64,000 bases of DNA, from NCBI GenBank assembly GCA_965263365.1, contig OZ253672.1, positions 1,426,001 to 1,490,000 on the forward strand, read 5' to 3'. Source of the stretch: CANMUM01 sp965263365. Its GTDB lineage: Bacteria; Pseudomonadota; Alphaproteobacteria; Rhodobacterales; Rhodobacteraceae. The position numbers and the translations under genes were made by a program. The notes below the pieces were generated by a model, which was not told the DNA's origin, made no database searches, and was given only the letters and a program-made list of their open reading frames with translations. Shown here in pieces: positions 17,070 through 26,342 of this stretch (the stretch's first letter is position 1; every line of letters starts with the position of its first letter).

Positions 17070-17687
17070 ATGCCTGTCAAGCGCGCACAATTACCAACCC
17101 TCGTGAATGGACTAAAGATCGGTATTTTTGGTGGCAGTTTTAACCCCCCACACGCCGGCCACCTATTGGTTGCAGAACAAGCCATGCGTAAACTTCAGCT
17201 CGATCAAATATGGTGGGTGCCGACACATGGCAACCCATTAAAACACGAAGCCCCTCCTGAGTTTCAAACCCGCGCACAAATGATTAACCGCATGGCAAAA
17301 AACCCTTGGATGCGGGTTGTCGATCTCGAGACCATATTTGCTTCACGCTATTCATACGATATTGCGAAAGCACTCCGCACTCAACACGCGGGCGTCCATT
17401 TTGTTTTTATAGGGGGGGCGGATATATTGAGCGAAATTCACCTTTGGAAGAATTGGCGGCGCTTGGTGAAGCTCTTGCCGATATGCGCGGTCGCACGCCC
17501 AGGCTACCAACTTGAAGCACTTTCATCTCCCTTTTTTAGGCGCTACGAAAAAGCGCGAATTGACCAAAGACGTGCGCCTCAGTTAGCTCTCAAAAGGGCA
17601 CCGGCTTGGTGCCTGCTTCAAGGCCCAATGCTCGACATTTCGTCAACAGAATTGCGTCGACAAAAAAACGGGAACGAATTTGATTGA
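17070..17687 (+). CDS. nadD: Nicotinate-nucleotide adenylyltransferase
   Basis: A 205-residue cytosolic enzyme joining nicotinate mononucleotide and ATP to deaminated NAD, the penultimate step of NAD synthesis. The nucleotidyltransferase motif GGSFNPPHAGH spans residues 21-31 (HxGH 28-31) and the C-terminal motif ISSTELR is present; VFIGGADIL and WKNWRRL are typical NadD segments. It starts four bases after livM and appears to be the last gene of the transporter operon. Its frequent neighbours proA and rsfS are absent. Confidence 0.95.
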   Translation: MPVKRAQLPTLVNGLKIGIFGGSFNPPHAGHLLVAEQAMRKLQLDQIWWVPTHGNPLKHEAPPEFQTRAQMINRMAKNPWMRVVDLETIFASRYSYDIAKALRTQHAGVHFVFIGGADILSEIHLWKNWRRLVKLLPICAVARPGYQLEALSSPFFRRYEKARIDQRRAPQLALKRAPAWCLLQGPMLDISSTELRRQKNGNEFD

Positions 17688-17720
17688 AATCTTAGCAGAT
17701 CCAAAATACTCGAACTGCAC

Positions 17721-18305
17721 TCACTTAACAAATGCTTCCATATGAAAATTTGATTGCGAATGAGCGCGCTGAATTTTAGTGGCAGGACAGGCGCGTCGCG
17801 CAAGGCAGCCCTGCCAACACTCGACCTTGCCAGAGCGCAAATGTGCGCGACACTTTGCGACATCATATTGACCAGTTACAAACGCGCCGACCGGGCAAGC
17901 TGTCTGACAAAAAGCAGCGCAACCCACACAAGGCGATGGAACGGAGGCTTCAATTTGAGGGATCCCGCCAATAAGCGCCGCCCGAAAACTCACCCATAAA
18001 CCAAACTTGTGGTGAACAAACATTCCAATTGGGGATTGATGGATTTGGGGTGCATTTTGTGCCCAGCGAATGAACGGTGGATAAGGCGGCCCGTCTGAAG
18101 GAAACGCGACGTCAAGATTCAATTCATCAGCAATCGGCCGAATAATACGCTTGGAATATCGATCATAAGGGTCGTTTTTGCCATCTGTAACTTCGCTTGA
18201 AGCGCAAAAATCATTCCAAAATTTCCCAGTCGGCATCAAAAGGCGCACACGCACATCCCCATCACAACTCTCAATCGGAGCTAAGCCTTTGGCTTCAAAA
18301 TTCAT
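17721..18305 (-). CDS. 4Fe-4S ferredoxin-type protein resembling the QueG iron-sulfur region
   Basis: A 194-residue protein. The cysteine-rich segment CVGCAAFCQTACPVGAF, with further cysteines in DVAKCRAHL and ECWQGCLARRACP, can ligate one or two 4Fe-4S clusters. HHKFGLWVSFRAALIGG upstream of it resembles epoxyqueuosine reductase-type proteins, but the cobalamin-binding catalytic part of QueG is missing. The start codon overlaps the argB stop by four bases (ATGA), so it is cotranscribed with argB. The role is unknown; an electron-transfer function is likely. Confidence 0.8.
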   Translation of the reverse strand: MNFEAKGLAPIESCDGDVRVRLLMPTGKFWNDFCASSEVTDGKNDPYDRYSKRIIRPIADELNLDVAFPSDGPPYPPFIRWAQNAPQIHQSPIGMFVHHKFGLWVSFRAALIGGIPQIEASVPSPCVGCAAFCQTACPVGAFVTGQYDVAKCRAHLRSGKVECWQGCLARRACPATKIQRAHSQSNFHMEAFVK

Positions 18306-19195
18306 TCGGATGATGAAACAATTGGCGCCTGATCTCCCCGAACAAGCGTTCCTGCACCTGCTTTTGTGAAAAGTTCAAGCAAAACAGCATGGGGTTGGCG
18401 CCCATCAAGAATCACGACAGCCCGTACGCCGCCTTCAACGGCCTTACAGGCCGTTTGGGTTTTGGGAATCATACCGCCAGCGATCACCTCTTCAGCAATC
18501 AGACGCTCAACATCATCGGGATGTAATTCTGTGATCACATCACCGTCTAAATCGCGCACCCCGTCAACATCAGTTAGCAATAACAGGCGATCTGAACGTG
18601 TCGCGCTCGCCACACTCCCCGCAACGGTGTCGCCATTAATATTAAATGTCCGGCCCTCTTCATCTGTTCCAATTGGTGCAATGACAGGAATATAACCTGC
18701 CTCGATTAAGTCGTTGAGCATATCACCATTGACAGCTTTTGGCTCGCCAACAAGTCCCAATCGCTCATCCGCAAAATCACATAAAATCAAATCGGCATCC
18801 TTTCCAGATAGGCCAATGGCTCGCCCACCTTCCCGATTGATTGCACACGCAACTTCACTATTTATTTTACCCGAAAGAACCATTTCCACCACTTCCATGA
18901 TTTCAGGTGTTGTGATCCGTTTACCTTCTAAGAATTCGCTTTTCACCGACAACCGCTCAAGCATTGCATTGATCATCGGTCCGCCGCCATGCACGATAAT
19001 TGGATGGATATTTGTTTGCTTCATTAAAACAATATCCCTTGCAAACTGCTGCATTGCGGCCGCGTCACTCATCGCGTGACCACCTAACTTTATTACGATT
19101 TTTGCACCGTCATAGCGTTGTAAAAAAGGCAAGGCCTCGCTTAAAGTTCGCGCCGTAGAAAACCAATTTTTCATATCTTTTTGTTGTTTCTTCAT
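18302..19195 (-). CDS. argB: Acetylglutamate kinase
   Basis: A 297-residue kinase for the second step of arginine synthesis. The frame extends upstream to a TTG at 19267, but family homology begins at WFSTARTLSEALPFLQRYDG, so ATG 19195 (or ATG 19174) is the likely start. VIKLGGHAM binds phosphate, IIVHGGGPMINAML is the acetylglutamate site, and FNINGDTVAGSVASA and GGMIPKTQTAC are ATP-site motifs. The last four bases overlap the ferredoxin-like gene. argD and argF lie 2.4 kb away on the other strand. Confidence 0.95.
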   Translation of the reverse strand: MKKQQKDMKNWFSTARTLSEALPFLQRYDGAKIVIKLGGHAMSDAAAMQQFARDIVLMKQTNIHPIIVHGGGPMINAMLERLSVKSEFLEGKRITTPEIMEVVEMVLSGKINSEVACAINREGGRAIGLSGKDADLILCDFADERLGLVGEPKAVNGDMLNDLIEAGYIPVIAPIGTDEEGRTFNINGDTVAGSVASATRSDRLLLLTDVDGVRDLDGDVITELHPDDVERLIAEEVIAGGMIPKTQTACKAVEGGVRAVVILDGRQPHAVLLELFTKAGAGTLVRGDQAPIVSSSE

Positions 19196-19344
19196 TTCGA
19201 AAATTACTGTCTTGTCTGCGCGTTTATCCGCTAAATAAGAAGTCAAATCAAGCTTAGCTCTAAACAATCATTGAATTATTGGTACTTTTAATTCATAATG
19301 CAAAAAAAAATAATAAACTGAGCAATAAAAATTGAGGCAAAATA

Positions 19345-19911
19345 ATGATTAAAAAACTCGTAGCACTCGTTGCATTCGGGCTATTGATTTCATCATGTGG
19401 TGATGGAAGAGCCCCAAAAAATCAAGATGAAGCTTGTTCAATTCTTAATCAAAGACCTGGTTGGAACACCGCGCTCAAGAATACTGAACGTGAATGGGGT
19501 GTTCGCAAATCTGTAGTCATGGCGATTATATGGAAAGAGAGTTCTTTTCGACCGCGCGCGCGCCCACGGGATTCGAACGGTGATTTAAGATCTTCTGCAT
19601 ATGGTTACCCGCAAGCCCTTGATGGCACTTGGGAATGGTATCAAGAAGCGACAAGAAACTTTAATCACAAGCGCACGAATTTTGCCCACGCCACTAATTT
19701 TGTGGGTTGGTATGCAAATGAATCGCAACGGAGAAGTGGGATTAATCGTAACGATGCTTACAATCTGTACCTAACCTATCATCAGGGTCATGGCGGTTTC
19801 AATCGTGGCAGTCACTTACGACAAGGATGGCTTCTTCAAGTCGCACGCCAAGTGAGCGTTCGCGAAGCAAAATATCGCGCACAATTACCCTACTGTACTA
19901 ACGTTAGGTAG
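19345..19911 (+). CDS. Lytic transglycosylase-like lipoprotein
   Basis: A 188-residue protein with a lipoprotein signal: MIKKLVALVAFGLLISSC puts a lipobox LISSC at Cys18. The mature part carries an SLT-like fold. VVMAIIWKESSFRPRARP holds the probable catalytic Glu (KESSF), followed by SSAYGYPQALDGTWEWY, which matches the S-x-A-x-G-x-x-Q segment of the family, and a later YLTYHQGHGGF. It would cut peptidoglycan from the outer-membrane side. It is divergent from argB with a GAGG ribosome binding site. Confidence 0.85.
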   Translation: MIKKLVALVAFGLLISSCGDGRAPKNQDEACSILNQRPGWNTALKNTEREWGVRKSVVMAIIWKESSFRPRARPRDSNGDLRSSAYGYPQALDGTWEWYQEATRNFNHKRTNFAHATNFVGWYANESQRRSGINRNDAYNLYLTYHQGHGGFNRGSHLRQGWLLQVARQVSVREAKYRAQLPYCTNVR

Positions 19912-19926
19912 TTTTGATCAAAACAA

Positions 19927-20694
19927 TTAACCCACAAGGCCGGCGACCTTGTGGGCAAAGCTATCATTTAAATCTCTGTATCTTTCGAGCAGCCCGAGTT
20001 TGGAAAAATCAACTGCGTTTTTTAAAATCTCATTTTGTGGCGTGTGCTCATCAACCATGAATGGCGCATGTTCAAATCGGTCAAATTTCGTACCAAAGGG
20101 TGCGCAAGCTACCTTTTTTCCTAAAAGCATTGCCCAATAAACCCCATGATAAGAACTTGTGACCACAGTTTCGGCACTTCCAATGAACTCAATTGCCTCT
20201 TCAAGCGATCCATCGTGATTAACTGAAATTGGGACCTCTGGCATTAAACTCAGACGCGCCCCTTTTAGAGAATGCTTGTAGTACACAATTTCGTGTTTAA
20301 CCTCATAGTCGCGGTCAAACAATTCTGATTTACAACTTACACAAGGCACAAAGTCAAAAATATCATGATCCCAAATATCTCGACTTCCCAGAAGGGACAT
20401 ATGTTCAATATCGAACATCTGATCAAGTGTGAGGCGCGCAACATTCATTCCACCCACACCCCAAAGCACCGCTGGTTTTTCACGGCGCGCGAATTTTGCC
20501 GCCGGACTTAGGACGCCTGTTAGAATTGTGCCGCCACCTGCAATTAATAAATCAGCTTGGGGCGCGACATCGCGCACGGCGCTGTAGATTTCTTCACCAA
20601 ATGAATAATAATGAGCCGGACAGGACCAGAAATCACCAATGTTGTTATTTCGATGGTGCTTAAAGACGACCTTACGATCTCCGAGAAAATTCAT
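19927..20694 (-). CDS. Polysaccharide pyruvyl transferase family protein
   Basis: A 255-residue protein of the PS_pyruv_trans family. LLIAGGGTILTG near 50-62 and the late VVTSSYHGVYWAMLLGKKV with KFDRF are typical family motifs. Such enzymes add ketal pyruvate to exopolysaccharide or cell-wall sugars. It is directly downstream of gcrA on the same strand with no spacer (20694/20695), implying one transcript. No other surface-polysaccharide gene lies next to it, so the acceptor is unknown. Confidence 0.8.
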   Translation of the reverse strand: MNFLGDRKVVFKHHRNNNIGDFWSCPAHYYSFGEEIYSAVRDVAPQADLLIAGGGTILTGVLSPAAKFARREKPAVLWGVGGMNVARLTLDQMFDIEHMSLLGSRDIWDHDIFDFVPCVSCKSELFDRDYEVKHEIVYYKHSLKGARLSLMPEVPISVNHDGSLEEAIEFIGSAETVVTSSYHGVYWAMLLGKKVACAPFGTKFDRFEHAPFMVDEHTPQNEILKNAVDFSKLGLLERYRDLNDSFAHKVAGLVG

Positions 20695-21231
20695 TTACCT
20701 GCGTTCACGCCTTGACACAGGCGCTTGAAAAGCGAGCTCAACATGGGCTTCGCAATAAGGCTTTCCAGCCACAGCAGAATGGCCACAAAACCAAAATTCA
20801 TCAGTAGCCGGATCTCCAATGGGCCATTTGCAAGTACGTTCAGTCAGCTGCATCAGCGTTAAGCGTTTGGATTCCTTTTCAACTTGTGCAGCCTGTTCTC
20901 TCGCCTCTAGCGGAATTTCATCGTTAATTGCAATCTCGATTGCTGGCTCATCAGGCGTTTGATCAGGTAATTCAGTTTCTTGCTCAACATTGTTTTCTTT
21001 GGCCTTTACCTTGGCCTCAACCTTTTTAGGCTTCGGAGGCACTTTCTTTTTGACAGGCTTTTCAGTTTTTGTCGCTTCCTTCGCAACACGCCCTTTCAAT
21101 CCCAGACGATGCACTTTACCAATCACCGCGTTTCGAGTTACGTTGCCAAGTTCATTGGCGATATCACTCGCGGATTTGCCCTCAATCCATAACTTTGTTA
21201 GGAGCTCAACTCTTTCACTTGTCCATGACAT
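20695..21231 (-). CDS. gcrA: GcrA cell-cycle regulator
   Basis: A 178-residue protein found only in alphaproteobacteria. The N-terminal helix-turn-helix WTSERVELLTKLWIEG / NVTRNAVIGKVHRLGLKGR (about 3-48) binds DNA containing methylated GANTC and contacts sigma70. A lysine- and proline-rich linker (about 53-80) follows. The C-terminal region CKWPIGDPATDEFWFCGH then CEAH has Cys/His residues that could bind metal. It is divergent from argD, an order I associate with Rhodobacterales. Confidence 0.96.
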   Translation of the reverse strand: MSWTSERVELLTKLWIEGKSASDIANELGNVTRNAVIGKVHRLGLKGRVAKEATKTEKPVKKKVPPKPKKVEAKVKAKENNVEQETELPDQTPDEPAIEIAINDEIPLEAREQAAQVEKESKRLTLMQLTERTCKWPIGDPATDEFWFCGHSAVAGKPYCEAHVELAFQAPVSRRERR

Positions 21232-21616
21232 CTTTTATTTCTCCTCGGCTTGAGCTTAAAACATTCATCAATCGAATTCAATTGCCTTAGCTTCAAGGCT
21301 ATGGTCAAGTGTAAACTCACGATTCCAAGTTTAAATTTAACAAAACCTAAGCAATTGCGCTGTTCAAATACTCTTTTATTCACTGTACAATTCGCAGCAC
21401 CCGCCAATTACAATAAATTTCAACTTCCACATTGTAAATTCAAAAAAAATATAGGTTTCTTTCTATAAACTTCAAGTCCAAGCCAATCCCAAATCATTCA
21501 TCCGCTTCCAAAACCCATATTTGTTCAAACAAAAGCCAAAGCAAGAAATCACAAAAATGCTTGAATTTGACTTGGGATTCTGATTGTTGAATTTAAAGCC
21601 ATTTTTAGGAGTGCGT
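21232..21616. other. gcrA-argD divergent intergenic region
   Basis: A very AT-rich stretch of 385 bases with no convincing ORF. GATTC (GANTC) sites occur at 21321-21325 and 21576-21580, the latter about 40 bases before the argD start. No clear terminator or RNA gene is seen. It must carry the promoters of gcrA and argDF. Confidence 0.5.
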
Positions 21617-22786
21617 ATGTCGCATATATACCCAAGCTATAACAGAAGCGAGCTTTCATTTGAACGCGGCGAAGGGCCTTGGCTTTTTGAAAAAGACGGT
21701 CGACGTTTTTTTGATTTTGGAGCTGGCATCGCTGTAAACGCTTTGGGTCATGCGAACAAACGCTTAAATGCGGTATTAGACGAGCAAGCGAATAAAATCT
21801 GGCATTTGTCAAACTTATATCAAATTCCCGAACAAGAAGAACTTGCTCAAAAACTATGCGGTATGAGCTTTGCAGAATTTGTCTTTTTTACAAACTCGGG
21901 CGCAGAAGCCGTTGAATGTGCGATCAAAACCGCCCGAAGATACCACTACGAGCAAGGCCAACCTCGCTCAAAAATTATTGCACTTGAAGGCTGTTTTCAC
22001 GGACGAACAATGGCGACTATTGCTTTATCAGGCGCCTCCAAGATGATTGAGGGGTTCGGTCCTCTGATAGAGGGCTTTGTACAAGCTGAACTTACAAAAG
22101 AAAGCCTTGCGGCAAAACTTGATACCGACACAGCCGCCGTGATTATTGAGCCAATTCAAGGCGAAGGCGGAATAAATGTGATCCCCGACGATTTTTTGCA
22201 GTGGCTTCGCGAGAAATGTGATGACGTTGGCGCGCTTCTTATTTTTGATGAAATTCAATGTGGAATGGGTCGAACGGGAAAAATGTTCGCGCATGAATAC
22301 GCAGGCGTCGAACCTGACATTATGGCGCTTGCCAAAGGTATCGGGGCAGGATTTCCGCTCGGCGCTTGTCTTGCCAACAAGCGCACGGGCTCGACGATGA
22401 CACCAGGCACACATGGGTCGACATACGGAGGGAACCCCCTCGCCTGCAAAATTGGCTCGGAAGTTGTCGACATAATGAACACACCTGATTTTCTTTCAAA
22501 TGTAAATCTTCTTGCAGGTCAATTGCAGCAAAGACTTTCAAGCCTGATTGACCGTTTCCCCGATCTTTTTGAAGAGATTCGTGGGCAAGGCCTTATGATC
22601 GGTTTAAAATGCAAAATTGATGGGATTGATTTTGTGAACGCTGGCCGTCAAAATGGCGTCTTGACTGTGCCAGCAAGTAATAATGTCATTAGATTATTGC
22701 CACCGCTAAATTTGACCTTAGATGAGCTTAATCAAGGCATTGATCTGCTCGAAAAAACCACGGAAGAGTTAAGTAAAAAACAATGA
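21617..22786 (+). CDS. argD: Acetylornithine aminotransferase
   Basis: A 389-residue class III PLP aminotransferase. AGGAG five bases before ATG 21617 fixes the start, and the upstream frame to 21584 is excluded. FFTNSGAEAVECAIKTAR binds the cofactor phosphate, LIFDEIQCGMGRTG holds the cofactor-binding Asp, and LAKGIGAGFPLGA holds the Schiff-base Lys; GTHGSTYGGNPLA is also conserved. It makes N-acetylornithine from the semialdehyde. Its stop overlaps argF by four bases. Confidence 0.95.
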   Translation: MSHIYPSYNRSELSFERGEGPWLFEKDGRRFFDFGAGIAVNALGHANKRLNAVLDEQANKIWHLSNLYQIPEQEELAQKLCGMSFAEFVFFTNSGAEAVECAIKTARRYHYEQGQPRSKIIALEGCFHGRTMATIALSGASKMIEGFGPLIEGFVQAELTKESLAAKLDTDTAAVIIEPIQGEGGINVIPDDFLQWLREKCDDVGALLIFDEIQCGMGRTGKMFAHEYAGVEPDIMALAKGIGAGFPLGACLANKRTGSTMTPGTHGSTYGGNPLACKIGSEVVDIMNTPDFLSNVNLLAGQLQQRLSSLIDRFPDLFEEIRGQGLMIGLKCKIDGIDFVNAGRQNGVLTVPASNNVIRLLPPLNLTLDELNQGIDLLEKTTEELSKKQ

Positions 22787-23706
22787 ACCATTTTTTAAGC
22801 TTGGATAAAATAGACGCAAAAGATCTCCATGCGATGATTGAAAGCGCTAAAAAAATAAAAAATAAGCGAGGTCAAATCAAGGGAGCACTTGATGAAGATC
22901 AACCCTTGGCAGGACGTGTTGTTGCGCTGATTTTTGAAAAACCTTCTACCCGTACGCGCGTTAGTTTTGACGTTGGTGTTCGACAATTGGGCGGAAAGAG
23001 TCTACTTCTTACCGGCGCAGAAATGCAATTGGGCCACGGCGAAAGCATATCAGATACGGCGCGCGTGCTTTCAAGATACGTTGATATGATTATGATCAGA
23101 ACATTTGATGAAGATGCGCTGCAGGAGCTTGCGAGCGCCGCAAGCGTGCCCGTCATCAATGGTCTCACAAATCAAACACACCCTTGTCAAATTATGGCAG
23201 ATATTTTGACCTTTTCAGAGCGTGTTGGCAGCCTAAAGGGACGAAAGGTTGTCTGGCTTGGCGATGGCAATAATGTCGCAAACTCGTATTTGCATGCTGC
23301 GGCGCAGTTTGGATTTGAGATGACCTTTTGTGGTCCTAAGGAGCTTCAACCCAGTGCGCAGGCCGTTCAATTTGCAAAAGAAGCAGGCGTGCAAGTCACG
23401 TTTTCGGAAAATCCTGAAGAAGCTGTCAAAAAGGCTGATTTGCTTGTGACTGATACTTGGGTTTCGATGCATGACGCACAAAGCACAAGACAACGACGTC
23501 ATAACTTATTGCGCCCCTATCAAGTCAATAAGCAACTTATGGATATTGCAGGCGAACAAGCGTATTTCACCCATTGCCTTCCTGCACATCGAGAAGAAGA
23601 AGTTACATCTGAAATTCTTGACGGCGAACAATCACTGGCATTTGATGCCGCCGAAAACCGACTACATGCGCAAAAAGCGATTATGCGTTGGTGTTTGGGA
23701 GTATAA
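22783..23706 (+). CDS. argF: Ornithine carbamoyltransferase
   Basis: A 307-residue enzyme producing citrulline from ornithine and carbamoyl phosphate. EKPSTRTRVSFDVG carries the carbamoyl-phosphate motif STRTR, GLTNQTHPCQIMAD the HPxQ motif, and DTWVSM and HCLPAHR the ornithine site. The residue after HCLPAHR is Glu where Gly is usual (HREEEV versus HRGEEV), a small oddity outside the catalytic Cys. It overlaps argD by four bases and almost touches dnaX. Confidence 0.95.
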   Translation: MNHFLSLDKIDAKDLHAMIESAKKIKNKRGQIKGALDEDQPLAGRVVALIFEKPSTRTRVSFDVGVRQLGGKSLLLTGAEMQLGHGESISDTARVLSRYVDMIMIRTFDEDALQELASAASVPVINGLTNQTHPCQIMADILTFSERVGSLKGRKVVWLGDGNNVANSYLHAAAQFGFEMTFCGPKELQPSAQAVQFAKEAGVQVTFSENPEEAVKKADLLVTDTWVSMHDAQSTRQRRHNLLRPYQVNKQLMDIAGEQAYFTHCLPAHREEEVTSEILDGEQSLAFDAAENRLHAQKAIMRWCLGV

Positions 23707-23708
23707 AT

Positions 23709-25403
23709 TTGGAGGATTCTAACAAATATCAAGTTTTAGCGCGCAAATATCGGCCACAAAATTTTGATGACCTGATTGGCCAAGAGGCGATGGTACGAAT
23801 CCTTTCAAATGCTTTTTCATCTGGACGGGTTGCGCACGCCTTCATCATGACCGGCGTTCGCGGTATCGGCAAAACCACCACCGCGCGTATCATCGCGAAA
23901 GGTTTGAATTGCATTGGCGCAGATGGCAAAAATAATGAGCCGACCATAAATCCTTGCGGGGTTTGTCCTCAATGCCAATCCATTTCTGAAGGACGGAATA
24001 TCGATGTTTTAGAACTCGATGCTGCCTCAAATACGCAAGTCGATAAAATGAGAGAAATTCTTGCCGGCGTTCCTTACCGGCCTTCTGAAACAAGATATAA
24101 AGTATATATCTTCGACGAAGTTCACATGTTATCGAATTCTGCGTTCAACGCTGTGCTTAAAACCCTCGAGGAACCGCCCGCACACGTCAAATTTATATTC
24201 GCGACTACCGATATCCAAAAAGTTCCTGTCACTGTCTTATCCAGATGCCAAAGGTTTGATCTTCGACGAATTGAGCCCGATCAAATGCACCAGTTCTTGA
24301 AAAAAATTTCCGAAAGCGAAAATTGCGCGTTAACTGATGATGCGGTTTCCTTAATCGCTCGCGCCGCTGAAGGGTCTGCTCGCGACGCCCTGTCTTTATT
24401 GGATCGGGCAATTGTTATGGGGGACGGAGAAACAACAGCTGAACATGTGCGCCAAATGTTGGGTCTCGCAGACTATGCGCGCATGATCGATCTTTTTGAT
24501 TCTGTCATGAAAGGCGATGTGACAAGCGCACTTTCGAACTTACGCAGTCTTTACCAAGACGGCGCCGATGCGGCTGAAATTTTATCTGAACTTGCTGAAA
24601 TTACGCATTGGGTTTCGTTACTAAAAGTCGCAGATGACCTCGAAAATGAAACTCAAGGCCCCGAGCAAACTGCGCGCGCAAAGGATCTTGCAACCCGTCT
24701 TGAACTTCCCGTGCTTGCCCGAACGTGGCAAATGCTATTAAAGTTAATCAAAGAGATTGAACTCGCACCTAACCGTTTAATGGGGGCTGAAATGGCGATT
24801 ATTCGCCTTTGCCATGTTGCCAATCAACCACCACCTTCAGACTTATTGGCCAAGCTGAATGCGACAAGCACCGTCGCCACCACAACCACTAAGAAAGTGA
24901 ACGACATTTCTAAGAGCGGCAGACGCCCGACCGAAATGCGTTTGCAAGCCAATGATCCGAGTAATGTGGCGCACTCTTTTTCAGAATTTCCAAAATTTGA
25001 TAACGTGATCTCACTCATTCGAGAGCATCGTGACATGTCACTTCTCATCGATGTTGAGAACTATGTACGCGTGGCGAATTACAAACCCGGCTCAATCGAA
25101 ATATCTTTAAAACAAGGCTCGCCAGCATCCTTGCCACAGGCACTTTCACAAAAACTCAAAAATTGGACGGGCACGCCTTGGTTGATCTCAGTTATGAGTG
25201 AAAGTTCCGAGCCAACCCTTGCGGAAACAAAAGAGAAAAACCATATCGAAAATACGCAAGCTGCAGAAACAAGTGAAATTTTTCAAAAATTCCGAAAGGT
25301 TTTTCCAAAGGCAAAAATATTAGATGTTCATTTTCCTGCAACAACGCAGGAAGAAACGGATGATGACTGGGATCCATTTGATCTCGAAGATGAAGGATAC
25401 TAA
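23709..25403 (+). CDS. dnaX: DNA polymerase III subunit gamma/tau
   Basis: A 564-residue clamp-loader ATPase. No ATG is available before the conserved KYQVLARKYRPQNFDDLIGQ. TTG 23709 has GGGAG seven bases upstream (23697-23701), so a TTG start just after argF is most likely. GVRGIGKTTTAR is Walker A, a Cys set around CGVCPQC binds zinc, VYIFDEVHMLS is the DExH-like Walker B, and TTDIQKVPVTVLSRCQRF is the SRC sensor. The C-terminal third is the tau extension. It is followed at once by the YbaB gene and recR. Confidence 0.94.
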   Translation: MEDSNKYQVLARKYRPQNFDDLIGQEAMVRILSNAFSSGRVAHAFIMTGVRGIGKTTTARIIAKGLNCIGADGKNNEPTINPCGVCPQCQSISEGRNIDVLELDAASNTQVDKMREILAGVPYRPSETRYKVYIFDEVHMLSNSAFNAVLKTLEEPPAHVKFIFATTDIQKVPVTVLSRCQRFDLRRIEPDQMHQFLKKISESENCALTDDAVSLIARAAEGSARDALSLLDRAIVMGDGETTAEHVRQMLGLADYARMIDLFDSVMKGDVTSALSNLRSLYQDGADAAEILSELAEITHWVSLLKVADDLENETQGPEQTARAKDLATRLELPVLARTWQMLLKLIKEIELAPNRLMGAEMAIIRLCHVANQPPPSDLLAKLNATSTVATTTTKKVNDISKSGRRPTEMRLQANDPSNVAHSFSEFPKFDNVISLIREHRDMSLLIDVENYVRVANYKPGSIEISLKQGSPASLPQALSQKLKNWTGTPWLISVMSESSEPTLAETKEKNHIENTQAAETSEIFQKFRKVFPKAKILDVHFPATTQEETDDDWDPFDLEDEGY

Positions 25404-25748
25404 ATGTTTAAAGGACTTGGCCAAATTGGCGACATTGCGAGTATGATGAAACAAGCGCAAGAAATGCAAACAAAAATGCAGGAGGCGCAAGCCGAGATCG
25501 ACGAGTTAATTAGCGAAGGTGAAGCGGGTGGCGGACTTGTGCGCGTCACTGTTAAGGGGAAACAAACGGTGACCGCAGTGGAGTTGGATCCGAGTATACT
25601 TCGCGAAGACAGTAAAGAAATTGTCGAAGATTTGTTGATGAGTGCTGTTAACGATGCACAAGAGAGCGCCCAAAAGCGTGCGAAAGATCGCTTAGCAGAA
25701 ATCACCGATAATTTACCAATCCCCGACCAATTTAAAAATATGTTTTAA
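25404..25748 (+). CDS. YbaB/EbfC family nucleoid-associated protein
   Basis: A 114-residue DNA-binding protein. It opens FKGLGQIGDIASMMKQAQEMQ, an amphipathic N-terminal helix typical of the family, then GGGLVRVTVKGKQTV and the conserved DLLMSAVNDA near the end. Its ATG directly follows the dnaX stop (TAAATG). The dnaX-ybaB-recR order is widely conserved in bacteria. Confidence 0.94.
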   Translation: MFKGLGQIGDIASMMKQAQEMQTKMQEAQAEIDELISEGEAGGGLVRVTVKGKQTVTAVELDPSILREDSKEIVEDLLMSAVNDAQESAQKRAKDRLAEITDNLPIPDQFKNMF

Positions 25749-25754
25749 ACAAAG

Positions 25755-26342
25755 ATGTCTGACGACCTCATTGAGCGCCTAATTGACCAACTTGCAAGGC
25801 TCCCCGGGCTTGGACCGCGTTCCGCACGGAGAACGGCAATTCACCTATTGCAAAAAAAACCAGAGGCGCTCGCCCCTCTCGCCCAAACGATGAACGCACT
25901 TGTTGATGAAGCCAAGACCTGTGTGATTTGCGGCAATATATCCACGACTGAGATTTGCAAAATTTGTGACGATCAAAAGCGTGACAAACAGACGATCTGC
26001 GTCGTCGAAAACGTTTCTGATCTTTGGGCTTTTGAGCGCGCAAGTTTTTTCCGAGGTCAGTATCACGTACTCGGCGGTGTCCTTTCTGCATTTGATGGCA
26101 TCGGGCCTGAGCAACTTCGAATTCCTTTCTTGCAAAAGCGGGTCTCCGAAGCAAAAATGACCGAAGTCGTCCTTGCGCTTGGCGCGACGATTGACGGTCA
26201 AACAACTGCACATTATATTAGCGACACACTTCGCGAAACGGGCGCAAAGATCACGATGCTCGCAAAGGGGGTCCCTCTAGGTTCAGAGCTCGACTACCTC
26301 GACGAAGGGACTATCGAAACTGCATTTCGCGCACGAATTTGA
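25755..26342 (+). CDS. recR: Recombination mediator protein RecR
   Basis: A 195-residue protein of the RecFOR pathway, which loads RecA at single-strand gaps. The N-terminal helix-hairpin-helix is LARLPGLGPRSARRTAIHLL; the zinc-binding cysteines are in CVICGNISTTEICKIC; the Toprim domain begins TICVVENVSDLWAFE; the Walker-like end is AKGVPLGSELDYLDEGTI. It lies six bases after the YbaB gene and is the last gene of this set. Confidence 0.96.
   Translation: MSDDLIERLIDQLARLPGLGPRSARRTAIHLLQKKPEALAPLAQTMNALVDEAKTCVICGNISTTEICKICDDQKRDKQTICVVENVSDLWAFERASFFRGQYHVLGGVLSAFDGIGPEQLRIPFLQKRVSEAKMTEVVLALGATIDGQTTAHYISDTLRETGAKITMLAKGVPLGSELDYLDEGTIETAFRARI

Noticed and set aside
24300..24306. Seven A residues in dnaX as a programmed frameshift site for gamma
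   Set aside because: It lies near codon 198, inside the ATPase core, far too early to give a functional gamma subunit, and no stimulatory hairpin is evident.
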